From NCBI GenBank assembly GCA_022836615.1, contig MU405294.1, positions 1-64,000 of the forward strand: a stretch of 64,000 nucleotides of DNA, in the 5' to 3' direction. This DNA comes from Annulohypoxylon bovei var. microspora (taxonomy: Eukaryota; Ascomycota; Sordariomycetes; Xylariales; Hypoxylaceae). The notes below the pieces were generated by a model that worked only from the letters and a program-made list of their open reading frames with translations, had not been told where the DNA came from and did not search any database. The translations under genes and the position numbers were made by a program. This document shows positions 44,870 to 53,708 of the stretch, one piece after another (the first letter of the stretch is position 1; every line of letters begins with the position of its first letter).

Positions 44870-46386
44870 TTAGTAATCATCACCACGACTGATGATCTCT
44901 TTCACGGTAGGACGGAGCAGGATGGTCTATAACAGTATGTTAGTTTCCAAAATTGATATCTGTGTCATATTCTCAAGGCTCACATGTTCAAATTGGGCCG
45001 TGTATGACCCCTGCTTATCCAGCAGAGGTGGGTACTCCTCGACAATACCATTCTGGACGAGATTTTTCAACTAAGAAAACGTTAGATATACCATAAACAA
45101 GGGGGTCAAGGTACTTTAGAAATGCTTACACCCAGCAAGTATTTATCCTGGCCAAGTCTGTCTATGTATCTGCGCGCAAATGGGAGAGTACCGAAGTTCT
45201 TCTTGATGACGTTCAGGAGCGACTTGGCAGAGGATAAACGAAGGTCTATTTTAGGAGCGTCACTACACAGAGCATAGTGTGAGACTTCTCCTTGATCATG
45301 AACGTAACCATTTCCGGTACTTCCGAAAGTTTCAATGGCGAACACATCGCCTTCTTCCATCTTTGTGCTATCTGCCGACTTGACAATAGGGACACTCTTG
45401 GTTCCGTGAATGCTGTACGGCAGAATGGTATGACCGGTGAGATTGCGAATCGACTTGATAGGATAAGTAGTACCCTTGATCTCGCATTCGTAGCTTTCCA
45501 TAGCCTCTTGAATATATCCACCAAGCTCACCTAGACGAACGTCAATGCCGGCCTCCCTGATACCGGTGTTCGTGGCATCCTTCACGGCTGCCAACAGGTT
45601 GTCGTACATCGGGTCGAATGACATGGTGAAAGCGCTGTCCACAATATTTCCGTTCACATGAACACCAATGTCTACCTTCATGACATTGCTCTGCTGCAGA
45701 ACTGTCTTGTTCCCGGCATTGGGTGTGAAGTGGGCAGCAATATGATCCAAATTCAAGCCAGTGGGAAAACCCACACCAGCAATCTTGGCATCACCTTCTG
45801 CCAATCCATCGTGTCCAACTAGTCTCCTTATACTATCTTCAATGCCTTCGGCGATCTCGGTCAAGGTCTGACCAGGCTTGATGTTTTTCTGTGCCCACTG
45901 GCGGACTTGACGGTGGGTTTCGGCAGCGTGACGGTAGTCAGCCAAGAACTCGGTGTTCAAATTGTCCAAGTGTCTCTTCTCTTCGCTCGTAGTACGGTAT
46001 CGGTTCTCGTCCTTATATTCAACTTCTTCACCCTTAGGATATGTGTTGTTAGGGAATAGCTGGGACATCAAAACGCTCGGCGGGTCTGTCTGAGCAGTGG
46101 GGGCCTTCTTCTTCTTCTTAGGCTTCTTCTTCTTGTTCTTCTTTTTCTTAGCAGCACCGGGCGCAGGCTCGACAGTTTGGTCATCGGCATCATCGTCGGA
46201 ATCTTCTCCGGAATGTTCGGCTAGGTCACCATCCTTAGCACCGTTAGCTGCCGTCGCAGCCTTACCATTGGCGCCGCCACCTTGGCTAACTAATCTGACG
46301 TTAGAAACTTAGTCGGAAAAGTAAAGGTTTTAATAGTACTCACTGCTGAGCTTCTGGAGCTCATCTGAAGGGGGTTTAGCAGCCAT
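44870..46386 (-). CDS. MAP2: Methionine aminopeptidase 2 (four exons, 448 aa)
   Basis: Exons 46386-46344, 46289-45130, 45070-44984, 44926-44870. All donors are GTGAGY or GTAAGC type and the phases agree. The N-terminus is MAAKPPSDELQKLSS, then a Gly/Ala-rich and acidic stretch and a polylysine region (KKKKNKKKKPKKKKK), the ribosome-associating tail of eukaryotic MetAP2. The pita-bread catalytic domain shows the metal ligands VDIGVHVNG (Asp), NIVDSAF (Asp), GHTILPYSIHG (His), FAIETFGSTG (Glu) and TAQFEHTILL (Glu). The C-terminus ISRGDDY is typical. It removes the initiator Met from nascent cytosolic proteins with small second residues and is the target of fumagillin-type inhibitors. The last two exons are too short to be found as ORFs. 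Confidence 0.96.
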
Positions 46387-46668
46387 CTTGTCGGTAGTCG
46401 AGACAAGGCTGGTTTTTGGATGGTTTATTGAAAAGCTAAAAGAGAAATTGGCGAAGTTCGTCCTCGAGACTTTTGAACCCCACCAACTTTTCTCGGTGTT
46501 ACACAACGTCAAACGGAAGGCGTGGAAAGCACAAGTAAGGCGCGGGGCAGGGCACTGAAAATAGTGCCCCGCTATTAGCTTAAGTGGGTCATGTTTCTTA
46601 TATGAACTTCAATGTTCAATGAACGTTCACAATGATTTATTTTTCTTTCTCTATAATTCTATATATTT

Positions 46669-49012
46669 TTAACCACGAAGCGAATAATCAAGAGGCTCCC
46701 CACTTGTAAGGCTCCATACACCCACTTCATTCTTACCCCATTGAAGAGGAAGCAAGTATGCGTCTTCTTCGTCCGCACTAGGGTGGCATGCTGAACTAAT
46801 TGCGGCACTGCAAGCTGCGGCTGTGGGCATGCGAATTACTTCATCAACTCCAGCATCAGAAGATTTTCGGTAGGGGAGTTTCCTCATCGATATTGCTAAC
46901 AGCCCTATGAGGAGGACGCCAAGAGCGAGCATGGTGAAGATCATACCTATTGCGGAATAACCCAACACGGAGCCGTCAAGATCTTCGATTCGCACGAATC
47001 CATCATCTGTACTCTGAGTTGGTTTATATGTGAATCCTAGTGTTTGTACAACAAATAAGCTTTGCGAAATAAGCCAGTGAGCCATTGCGGAGGCGACGAG
47101 AAGAGGTACACTGTAGCGAAAGGGCAACGATAGCACGTAGGATGACCTTTGATCTTCAGTTGGTACCGAAACCCGAAGTTTCTTGCGCTGTGTTATGAAC
47201 TGCGACCACTGACGGGCAAGGAGCATCCTAGTGAGCAGAGAGTTGGCAAAAAACCAACCAAAGCTCAAGATTAGTTGACACCCGTTCGCCATGAACGCCG
47301 TGGCATAAAATGCACCATCCCCCAAGTTACCCCATGCCTCTGTTAGAGATATAGCATATGCCTGTACATGCCCGAGACCCATTTGCCACAAGGATTTGAA
47401 GTCAACTGGTTGGTTATATCCAGCTAGTGCTCGTAGTGCCAGCACGAGAATAAAGGTTAAAGCACCAACTACGATAAGGTACCTACGACCATTAAATCAA
47501 CGGTCTCTCGTGGAAGAGGAAACTTACGAGAAGATCGTAGCAGCCCACAGTGATAGGGCCGTGGCGCGAAACCAACGTATCGGATACCGAAGCCGAGAAA
47601 TCCTCAAATTAATCGCCGCATCTTTAGTTTGTGGGGTTTCCGGGACAGGAAACGATTTCCCAGTGCAATCCACTCGTTCGAGAAAGGTTAACTCCTTCGT
47701 ACTCTCGTCTTCGTGTCGCAGGAAGTTTTCAATAGCATCACCTAAGGTAACAAGCGATTGATACTCGCGCCCATCTTTCTTGCTCCGCTTATGAATTTTC
47801 CAAACGAGCCACAAGCAAGCTAACTTTACCGCATTCATAAGAGTAACGACGAAGATTAGAACGCTGCTGTACCGAATCGCACATCCTGCGTGAACTTGTT
47901 CCACCCCAGCAGAGAGGCAGTAGTCAACGTCGAACAAGACTTCGCGTATGACTGTACCACTGCTATCCTGTTGCCAGCTTTTCAAGAGCCAGTCATCTGC
48001 ATGAGGAAGTAGAAACTCCCTTGAGCACCACGGCTGGCCCATCCCTGTTGATATGGTATTGGAGTGCCAACTTGAGCACATCCAGGCTGAAGTCCACATC
48101 CACTTTGATCGGATACTGAAAGTCGCCATCATATAAATCAGCGAAGAATTCTTATTACCGGGCACCAAAGATAAACCTTGACTCATGGATATGTTAGATG
48201 TGACGACAACAACATCTTTGTGTCGGATATCGGTGTCAATATACCGTTCTATACAAGCCTGTCTGTCTAAGTGCTCGAGTCGATTTTCGAGTAGCATACT
48301 CCTTAGTGCCGAAGTATGATCCGCTCTTCCGACAGCCTCGTCGTATGTACTCCAGAACACACCATTGGTAATCCACGTATTATTCCACGGCTGTGGATCA
48401 AGGCGAAAATCAGCAGTAGCAAGAGCGACCTGGTATTTTGTGACTGGTATAGCTGAAAAGATAACGCAGTTCCAACTATGAAATCAGTCATCTTCTTATA
48501 TGCCTTGTGGAGTCCATTACTCACAATAGATGTAAAGGGACCGAACTTATCATCATGACGCTCCAAATAAGTCTTCGCTTTCCGCTGATTCGACCGTGTA
48601 GGAGGTTGTGGAAGCTCGGCACTCCGGTCTCCAGCCAATCACCTTTTCCATGTGCTCGGATCACCTCGGCCTGAGTGGGAGCGGCGAGTAGCTGAGAGCA
48701 ATAATTGGTAGCTGCTACAACCATAGAAGATAGTATGTTGATAGCGAGGTGTACCAAAGTGTCAACGGTCTTCATCTGATCACAGTTTTCTGTGTAAAGA
48801 TCGCCATAAGCCTTGAAGCCGTTGTCTCGAATTACCACGTAAAGCAGCAGGGATAGGTTCAAGAGAAGGGCTAAGGCTATCACCAACATGCAAACGAGGA
48901 TAGCTATATCTCGTTTCGAAATAGAAGACAAAGATTTCTCTCCTAGAATTTTCTCCTTTCCAAATTTTAATGATCTCTTGCCGATATTGACAATATTGCT
49001 GTATTTAGCCAT
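46669..49012 (-). CDS. DUF6536 fungal membrane protein (three exons, 749 aa)
   Basis: Exons 49012-48525, 48475-47528, 47482-46669; introns of 49 and 45 nt with GTGAGT and GTAAGT donors. The start is ATG 49010-49012 (MAKYSNIVNIG); the frame is open slightly further upstream but without ATG. Residues 36-61 are the first membrane helix (IAILVCMLVIALALLLNLSLLLYVV). The DUF6536 core follows: YTENCDQMKTVDTLVHLAINILSSMVVAATNYCSQLLAAPTQAEVIRAHGKGDWLETGVPSFHNL and PLHLFWNCVIFSAI. Several further helices appear in exons 2 and 3 (VLIFVVTLMNAVKLACLWLVW, YLIVVGALTFILVLALRALAG, IGMIFTMLALGVLLIGLLAI). Function is unknown; the family is large and expanded in filamentous ascomycetes. It is the third polytopic, fungal-specific membrane gene in this 19-kb stretch. 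Confidence 0.87.
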
Positions 49013-49264
49013 TGCGCACAAGACCCTGAAAAGGGGGTAAGAAGCAGTGTGAGAGAATTGCCCAATAAAGATGATGGTTTATGGATTTCGAAATCTTTTA
49101 AGAATCTAAAGCTGCAATGGGCTTTTAATACCAACTTAGTATATCTGCAAGGCTCCTAAATTTGAATATTTCGATGTCTCACAATAGTCCTATCTAGGAC
49201 TTCACAACTATAAGCTAATTCACCATGTTCTTACAGATGACGCATTCAAAACATTTTTCCATAC

Positions 49265-49333
49265 TGTCAGATATAAGATAAGATTATGATTTCATAATAA
49301 TACCTTCCTTTTGGTCTAGTGGTTTATCCGACA
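49265..49333 (+). repeat. Left 69-bp terminal direct repeat
   Basis: Identical to 49514-49582. It includes TGGTCTAGTGG, which matches a tRNA A-box consensus and may be a coincidence or an internal pol III signal. Confidence 0.9.
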
Positions 49334-49351
49334 ATTAAGAGTCTCATTCGC
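49334..49351 (+). promoter_or_regulatory. Candidate primer-binding site, half-tRNA-Lys(CUU) type
   Basis: The 18 nt following the left repeat differ at one position from the complement of the usual GCGCATGAGACTCTTAAT segment of eukaryotic tRNA-Lys(CUU), which ends at about tRNA position 39. Confidence 0.55.
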
Positions 49352-49513
49352 TTAAAATCCGGTTGTTGCGCTAAGACGGATAGATTACTACCCACTGGAA
49401 GGGGGCCACTCATAACCCAAAGAGATAGGTTCGAATCATACTGCAACCATGGCGTATAATAAACGAGCTTTTAGCAAGTTTCCGTCTGTTTACAGTCCGA
49501 ACCTTGGGGGGTG

Positions 49514-49582
49514 TGTCAGATATAAGATAAGATTATGATTTCATAATAATACCTTCCTTTTGGTCTAGTGGTTTATCCGACA
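49514..49582 (+). repeat. Right 69-bp terminal direct repeat
   Basis: Identical base for base to the left repeat, implying recent insertion or gene conversion. Preceded by a G-run at 49506-49511. Confidence 0.9.
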
Positions 49583-49594
49583 CATACACGACTC

Positions 49595-49910
49595 CTGACA
49601 GGCTTGGCAACAGCTGCAGCTCCTCTGGCTGCCAGCTGACAGATCGCACCACCAATTTAACAATATAGCCTCTCATTTCAAGTTCGAATTCTGCAACATA
49701 ACATAGTTCCCATAAAATACATACAGGTTCAAGATATTATTTAATGGCTTATTAATATAATTATGTGAGATTTGAAACTTTTGAAGAATATTTTGAATTA
49801 AAACAATTAATCAAAGTATGAGATTATTTCTGAGTGGAGTTGCAGCTGGCAGTCTAGCTGGCACCGGAGCTGGCAGGTGTGCGCCAGATCTGCCAGGGGC
49901 TGGTATGGAA
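49595..49910. repeat. GCTGGCAG/CTGCCAGC-rich repeat cluster
   Basis: CAACAGCTGCAGCTCC and GGCTGCCAGCTGACAG at 49608-49642 face GTTGCAGCTGGCAG, TAGCTGGCACCGG and GAGCTGGCAGG at 49838-49877 in partly inverted order. This could be the remnant of a small inverted-repeat element lying next to the LTR element. Boundaries unclear. Confidence 0.4.
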
Positions 49911-52178
49911 AAATATTTTGAATGCGTGTCAGATAAAAAGATGACTAAGGTGTGGAGATTGTGGCGATTATCGGCCCGGTTCATCCGTAAAAGATCAGGC
50001 CCTTAGTTTCAACCACGTAATCGTGAGATATCACCTTTTTAACCTTTACAACAACAATTCAATTAATCAACCTTTTCTCATCAACCACAAATTACGTATC
50101 CAGTAATTCATCCCCACTTTCGTGTGACAATGCGTCATCTGTAGACAGATACGGAGATAGCTATTAATAACGCGAGTTCGTACGAATCGACAGTTTGGAC
50201 CAATACATGGCTTTAACTTATATGTTTACCTACCTAATATATTAATAGATAACTTGTTTCATCCTCTCATGAATAAGTAGTACAATCCCCCCATTACGGA
50301 GATCAGCTGCACCGATACTTGAATTGTGGCTAGACGGGTCGCAATTTAAGGCACAGCGTCAAAATATAAGTAGCCATAGTATTAGAAAGTGCCAATTCTG
50401 TTGGTTTAAGGTCTTCCAGAAATCTCGAAAGTATTGCAAGATCGTAATCTAACGGGAGTTAGTTAGTGGCTATAGAAGAAATTCAGGAAAGTTCAAGCTA
50501 CACAAATTCCATCATCGAAGTAGAGAACCTGAACCAACTCTTGCCGTAAGAGAAGGCAGAGATATCTATAAATCCTTGAAAATTAGTTCTTCATACTACC
50601 TTAGGTACCTGCTTATTTTGGTTCGGTGAGTTGCTATTCCACGGAAGCCTGAGAATGTTTACTAACCTAGACCACTAGCGAAGGCTTAGGAAGCTTGGTC
50701 AATCTCACCGAAGAGCCGTGCTACGTCACATAATATCGTGCGCCTACAACCACTGCCTAAGGTCGACATACTAAACTTGTTCTACAAACCATACAGACAT
50801 CACGAATGAACTAGCGCAGCTATGCGGGAAGCCGAGACGAAGATATGATATTACGTGATAACATTCTAACCTAGTTTATTCCTGTCCGGAGCCAGTAATT
50901 TAGGCCATCTAGAAAGCCCCCATCGGAGAGGCGTTAGTCGTACATACCTATGAAGGGGCCTTCGGCCGTATTAGAATATGGGGTGGCTGCAAGCCCGCGG
51001 CTGGATGCCTAGGTATCTATGATCCACACCTATGGCGCATACGTACTATCTACGAACCTTTACATGCTCCAAAATGCTTAACCTACTAATACAATAGCTG
51101 TAAACTGGAGTCTTAGAAGCGGTCATCATGCAGTGCAGCTACCAGAGAGCCTCTATCCTTAGAATTCCAGAGAGTGCTCCTTAGGTTATGCCCAGCGTTG
51201 TGTAATTATAATATCTCCTTAATTCCGGCAGTGTATCATTTCTTTTACTTTATTTCCTGCGTTAGTTCTCCCGTAATAGCATTCCGATACAAGATATCCC
51301 CAATAACTATCAAGAGATCTTCTACGAGCGATATATACATGTGTATATACGAATAATATGCATCCCCGCGAGATGAACGGTGCGAAGATCATCGAAATCA
51401 ATAACTGGGATTCATGTGCGGTGGTTATGCCACCAAATAAGAGACCGGATAGCCCAAGAACACTCTTCCAGGCCGGTCTGCTCTCTGTGGTTTGGAAAAT
51501 AGGTTTCTCGGGATGCAAGGCAGGTGGCTGCCACCACATGAAGACGATCTATGGATATGCTGATCTTTTATAACGCCTTCTTTTTGAGTACCCTGCCGCT
51601 GTCGAAACTGCAATGTCGAAATCGTTGACTGAAGAGGAACGTGATGGGAGACCATTTTGGATTGAAGCGAGATCGGAATCACGCAAACTATACCTGAAAT
51701 ATTGATTCGAGGATATGGGAGAGATTATCCTTGGAAGAGGTGTGGTAGGTCGTGATGGCTTGGCCAAGATAGGGGGTCAGGGCATCAAGTTATGGGCGAT
51801 GATTTGGCGGCCTAACGAGATTTTAGCTAGGAAAAATCTACGGGAAAGTCGGCTGTAAATATTTCTAGAGATAATATTGAACTATCTACTAGGCATTTAG
51901 CTCATGACCCTATTTTTGAGTCCTAATTGTCTAAGAAAAGTGACTCATCGTTAAATGAAATATTGCTATAGTTGCATATGCCCCTATTTATTTAAGTACT
52001 ATATGCGTGTAACCGCTCATTGATTTTTTTTATCTTATCGGCACCACAGCTCCATAAAAATTTCGTGAAAGTTGCATCTCGCAACTTTTTAAATGCACAA
52101 CTTTGAACGAGAACAACCGTCATTTATACACAAAACACCTGCAAAGACACAAATTCAATTCCAAACCTTCAATTAACG

Positions 52179-53456
52179 ATGGCTACGGCCGTCTTAACCG
52201 AAGCCGAGCCACAAAGCCCATCTGCGGCCGACGATTTATCCAAGAAGCGCAAGGCGCAAATCGACGAGATCGAAGTAGACCTATCGCTCCCAGAACCGCC
52301 GTCCAAGAAAGCAAAGCGTCTGTTGAAGAAAGGAAAACCGCTTCCCGCAAAACCCAAGAGCGACGATGAGGCAGAATCCGAAGACGAGCTGAAAATACCC
52401 AAGGGCGAGGCCAAAGGCGCAAAGGGAGACAAGAAGTCGCAGCGCGCGGAACACGGCGTATGGATCGGCAACCTACCGTTTACTCTGACGAGAGTAGAGT
52501 TGTTTAAGTGGCTAGTTGAGAGCTCGGGGGGTGCTATAAAGGAGGAGAATATCACAAGAGTCAATCTGCCCATGAGCAAAAATACCGACAGAGACAGAAG
52601 ATATGGCAATCCTGACGAACCTCCGAAGCGCCAGAATCGGGGCTTCGCCTATGTGGACTTCGACGTAGAATCTGCCTCAGTTGCGGCCCTAGCACTTACG
52701 GAGACTGAGATCGACGGACGTAAATTGTTGATCAAGAATTCGAACTCGTACGAGGGGCGCCCGAAGAAGGAAGCCTCCGGGGAGAATGGAGCTGATGGTG
52801 CCACTCCCACCGGCGCAGCGAATGGTGGCGCAACTACAACAGAGAAGATCACCCCAACCAGCAAAAAGATCTACGTCGGTAACCTCTCATTCCAAACAAT
52901 TGAAGACGACCTACGCGCACACTTTGAAAAGTGCGGCGAAGTCGAGTGGATCAAGGTCGCCACGTTCGAGGACAGCGGCAAGTGCAAGGGATTCGGCTGG
53001 GTCAAGTTCAAGGAAGCCGAGGCCGCCTCCTGGGCCGTCAAGGGATTCATCAAGATCAAGGAAGAGATCGAGACCGAGGACGACTTCCGCGACGAAGACG
53101 CAGACGCAGACGCAGACGCAGAGAAGCAGGACGGGAAGGAGGAGAAGAAGTTCAAGATGCGGAAGTGGTGGGTCAACCGACTAAAAGGCCGCGAGCTGAA
53201 GATCGAACTAGCGGAGGATGATCAGGTCCGGTATAAGAAGAGATATGGCAAGGACGCGCCGAACAGAAAACCACAAGAGAAGAAGGACTTCGGAGGAAAT
53301 TCGCGAGCTCAGAAGGCGGGTGCAAGTGATAGCAGGCCGGCGTTTGGAGAGAAGACCGGGGGTGCGGCGAAGCCAGAATACGGAGATGCGGCTGCGGCGT
53401 CGTATCTCACGGGTGCGGTTGTCAAGCCCCAGGGCAAGAAGATCACGTTTGATTGA
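52179..53456 (+). CDS. NOP13: Nucleolar RNA-binding protein Nop13 (two RRMs, 425 aa)
   Basis: Single exon, ATG at 52179. The N-terminal 90 residues are charged with KKxK stretches (KKAKRLLKKGKPLPAK), suited to nuclear/nucleolar import. RRM1 has RNP2 VWIGNL (94-99) and RNP1 RGFAYVDF (154-161). RRM2 has RNP2 IYVGNL (231-236) and RNP1 KGFGWVKF (270-277). RRM2 carries an acidic insertion with a DADADADAE run (about 300-315) before its last strand, GRELKIELAED (338-348). The tail is basic and ends GKKITFD. Yeast Nop13 associates with pre-60S/90S pre-ribosomes in the nucleolus. Two RRMs with this layout and the KWWVNRLKGRELKIELAE sequence make the assignment good. Convergent with the FluG gene. Confidence 0.88.
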   Translation: MATAVLTEAEPQSPSAADDLSKKRKAQIDEIEVDLSLPEPPSKKAKRLLKKGKPLPAKPKSDDEAESEDELKIPKGEAKGAKGDKKSQRAEHGVWIGNLPFTLTRVELFKWLVESSGGAIKEENITRVNLPMSKNTDRDRRYGNPDEPPKRQNRGFAYVDFDVESASVAALALTETEIDGRKLLIKNSNSYEGRPKKEASGENGADGATPTGAANGGATTTEKITPTSKKIYVGNLSFQTIEDDLRAHFEKCGEVEWIKVATFEDSGKCKGFGWVKFKEAEAASWAVKGFIKIKEEIETEDDFRDEDADADADAEKQDGKEEKKFKMRKWWVNRLKGRELKIELAEDDQVRYKKRYGKDAPNRKPQEKKDFGGNSRAQKAGASDSRPAFGEKTGGAAKPEYGDAAAASYLTGAVVKPQGKKITFD

Positions 53457-53708
53457 GGGACATAAATTGATTCCCAAGTCTTGTATATGAGTACTTATTC
53501 ATGACTTACATGTGATACTCGACATAAACAAGATAGGTCCTTATAGCTCTTAGTTGCCCTACATCTGTCAGCTTGAGTAGCTAAATCGAGATCTTCTATG
53601 TCAATACCTTTTCTTCTCATGTCTACCTAGGTACTCTAAATTTCAAAACATCTTTGTGTAACTAGGTAGGTAGGGATATGATTTCTACCCCTTTTCTACT
53701 AACCCCGC

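Larger units (their letters stand above)
49265..49582 (+). mobile_element. Miniature LTR retrotransposon (TRIM/SMART-like), 318 bp
   Basis: Two identical 69-bp direct repeats (49265-49333 and 49514-49582) start TGTCAGATA and end TATCCGACA, that is TG...CA. They flank a 180-bp interior with no ORF. The whole is bordered by CATAC at 49260-49264 and 49583-49587, a 5-bp target-site duplication. Directly after the left repeat, ATTAAGAGTCTCATTCGC resembles the complement of the 5' half of a tRNA-Lys(CUU), ending in the anticodon arm, which would be a half-tRNA primer site as in copia-type elements. A G-run (49506-49511) just before the right repeat could be the polypurine tract. With no proteins of its own it would depend on another retrotransposon. 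The tRNA comparison uses general knowledge of the tRNA-Lys anticodon arm, not a gene in this window. Confidence 0.82.
49013..52178. other. Intergenic, 3.2 kb; miniature LTR element and Gln/Ala-like repeats
   Basis: Largest gene gap inside the island. Contains the LTR-type element at 49265-49582, GCTGGCAG-type repeats at 49595-49910, and otherwise no supported gene. Weak minus-strand ORFs at 51219-51767 are discussed among the rejected items. Confidence 0.5.

Noticed and set aside
49312..49437. tRNA gene or SINE made of TGGTCTAGTGG (A box) and GGTTCGAATC (B box) 116 nt apart
   Set aside because: The A-box part lies inside a 69-bp direct repeat with TG...CA ends and target duplications, so the LTR reading explains more. 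TTCGAA at similar spacing in the other copies lies in unrelated sequence and is likely chance.
49818..50006. 62-codon plus-strand ORF rich in Ala/Gly
   Set aside because: It is a translation of the GCTGGCAG repeat cluster.
51219..51767. Minus-strand ORFs starting MAKPSRPTTPLPRIIS and MWWQPPALHPE
   Set aside because: No consistent splicing joins them, no known domain, and they sit in a repeat-bearing 3-kb gap. A small gene at 51549-51767 remains possible but is not supported.
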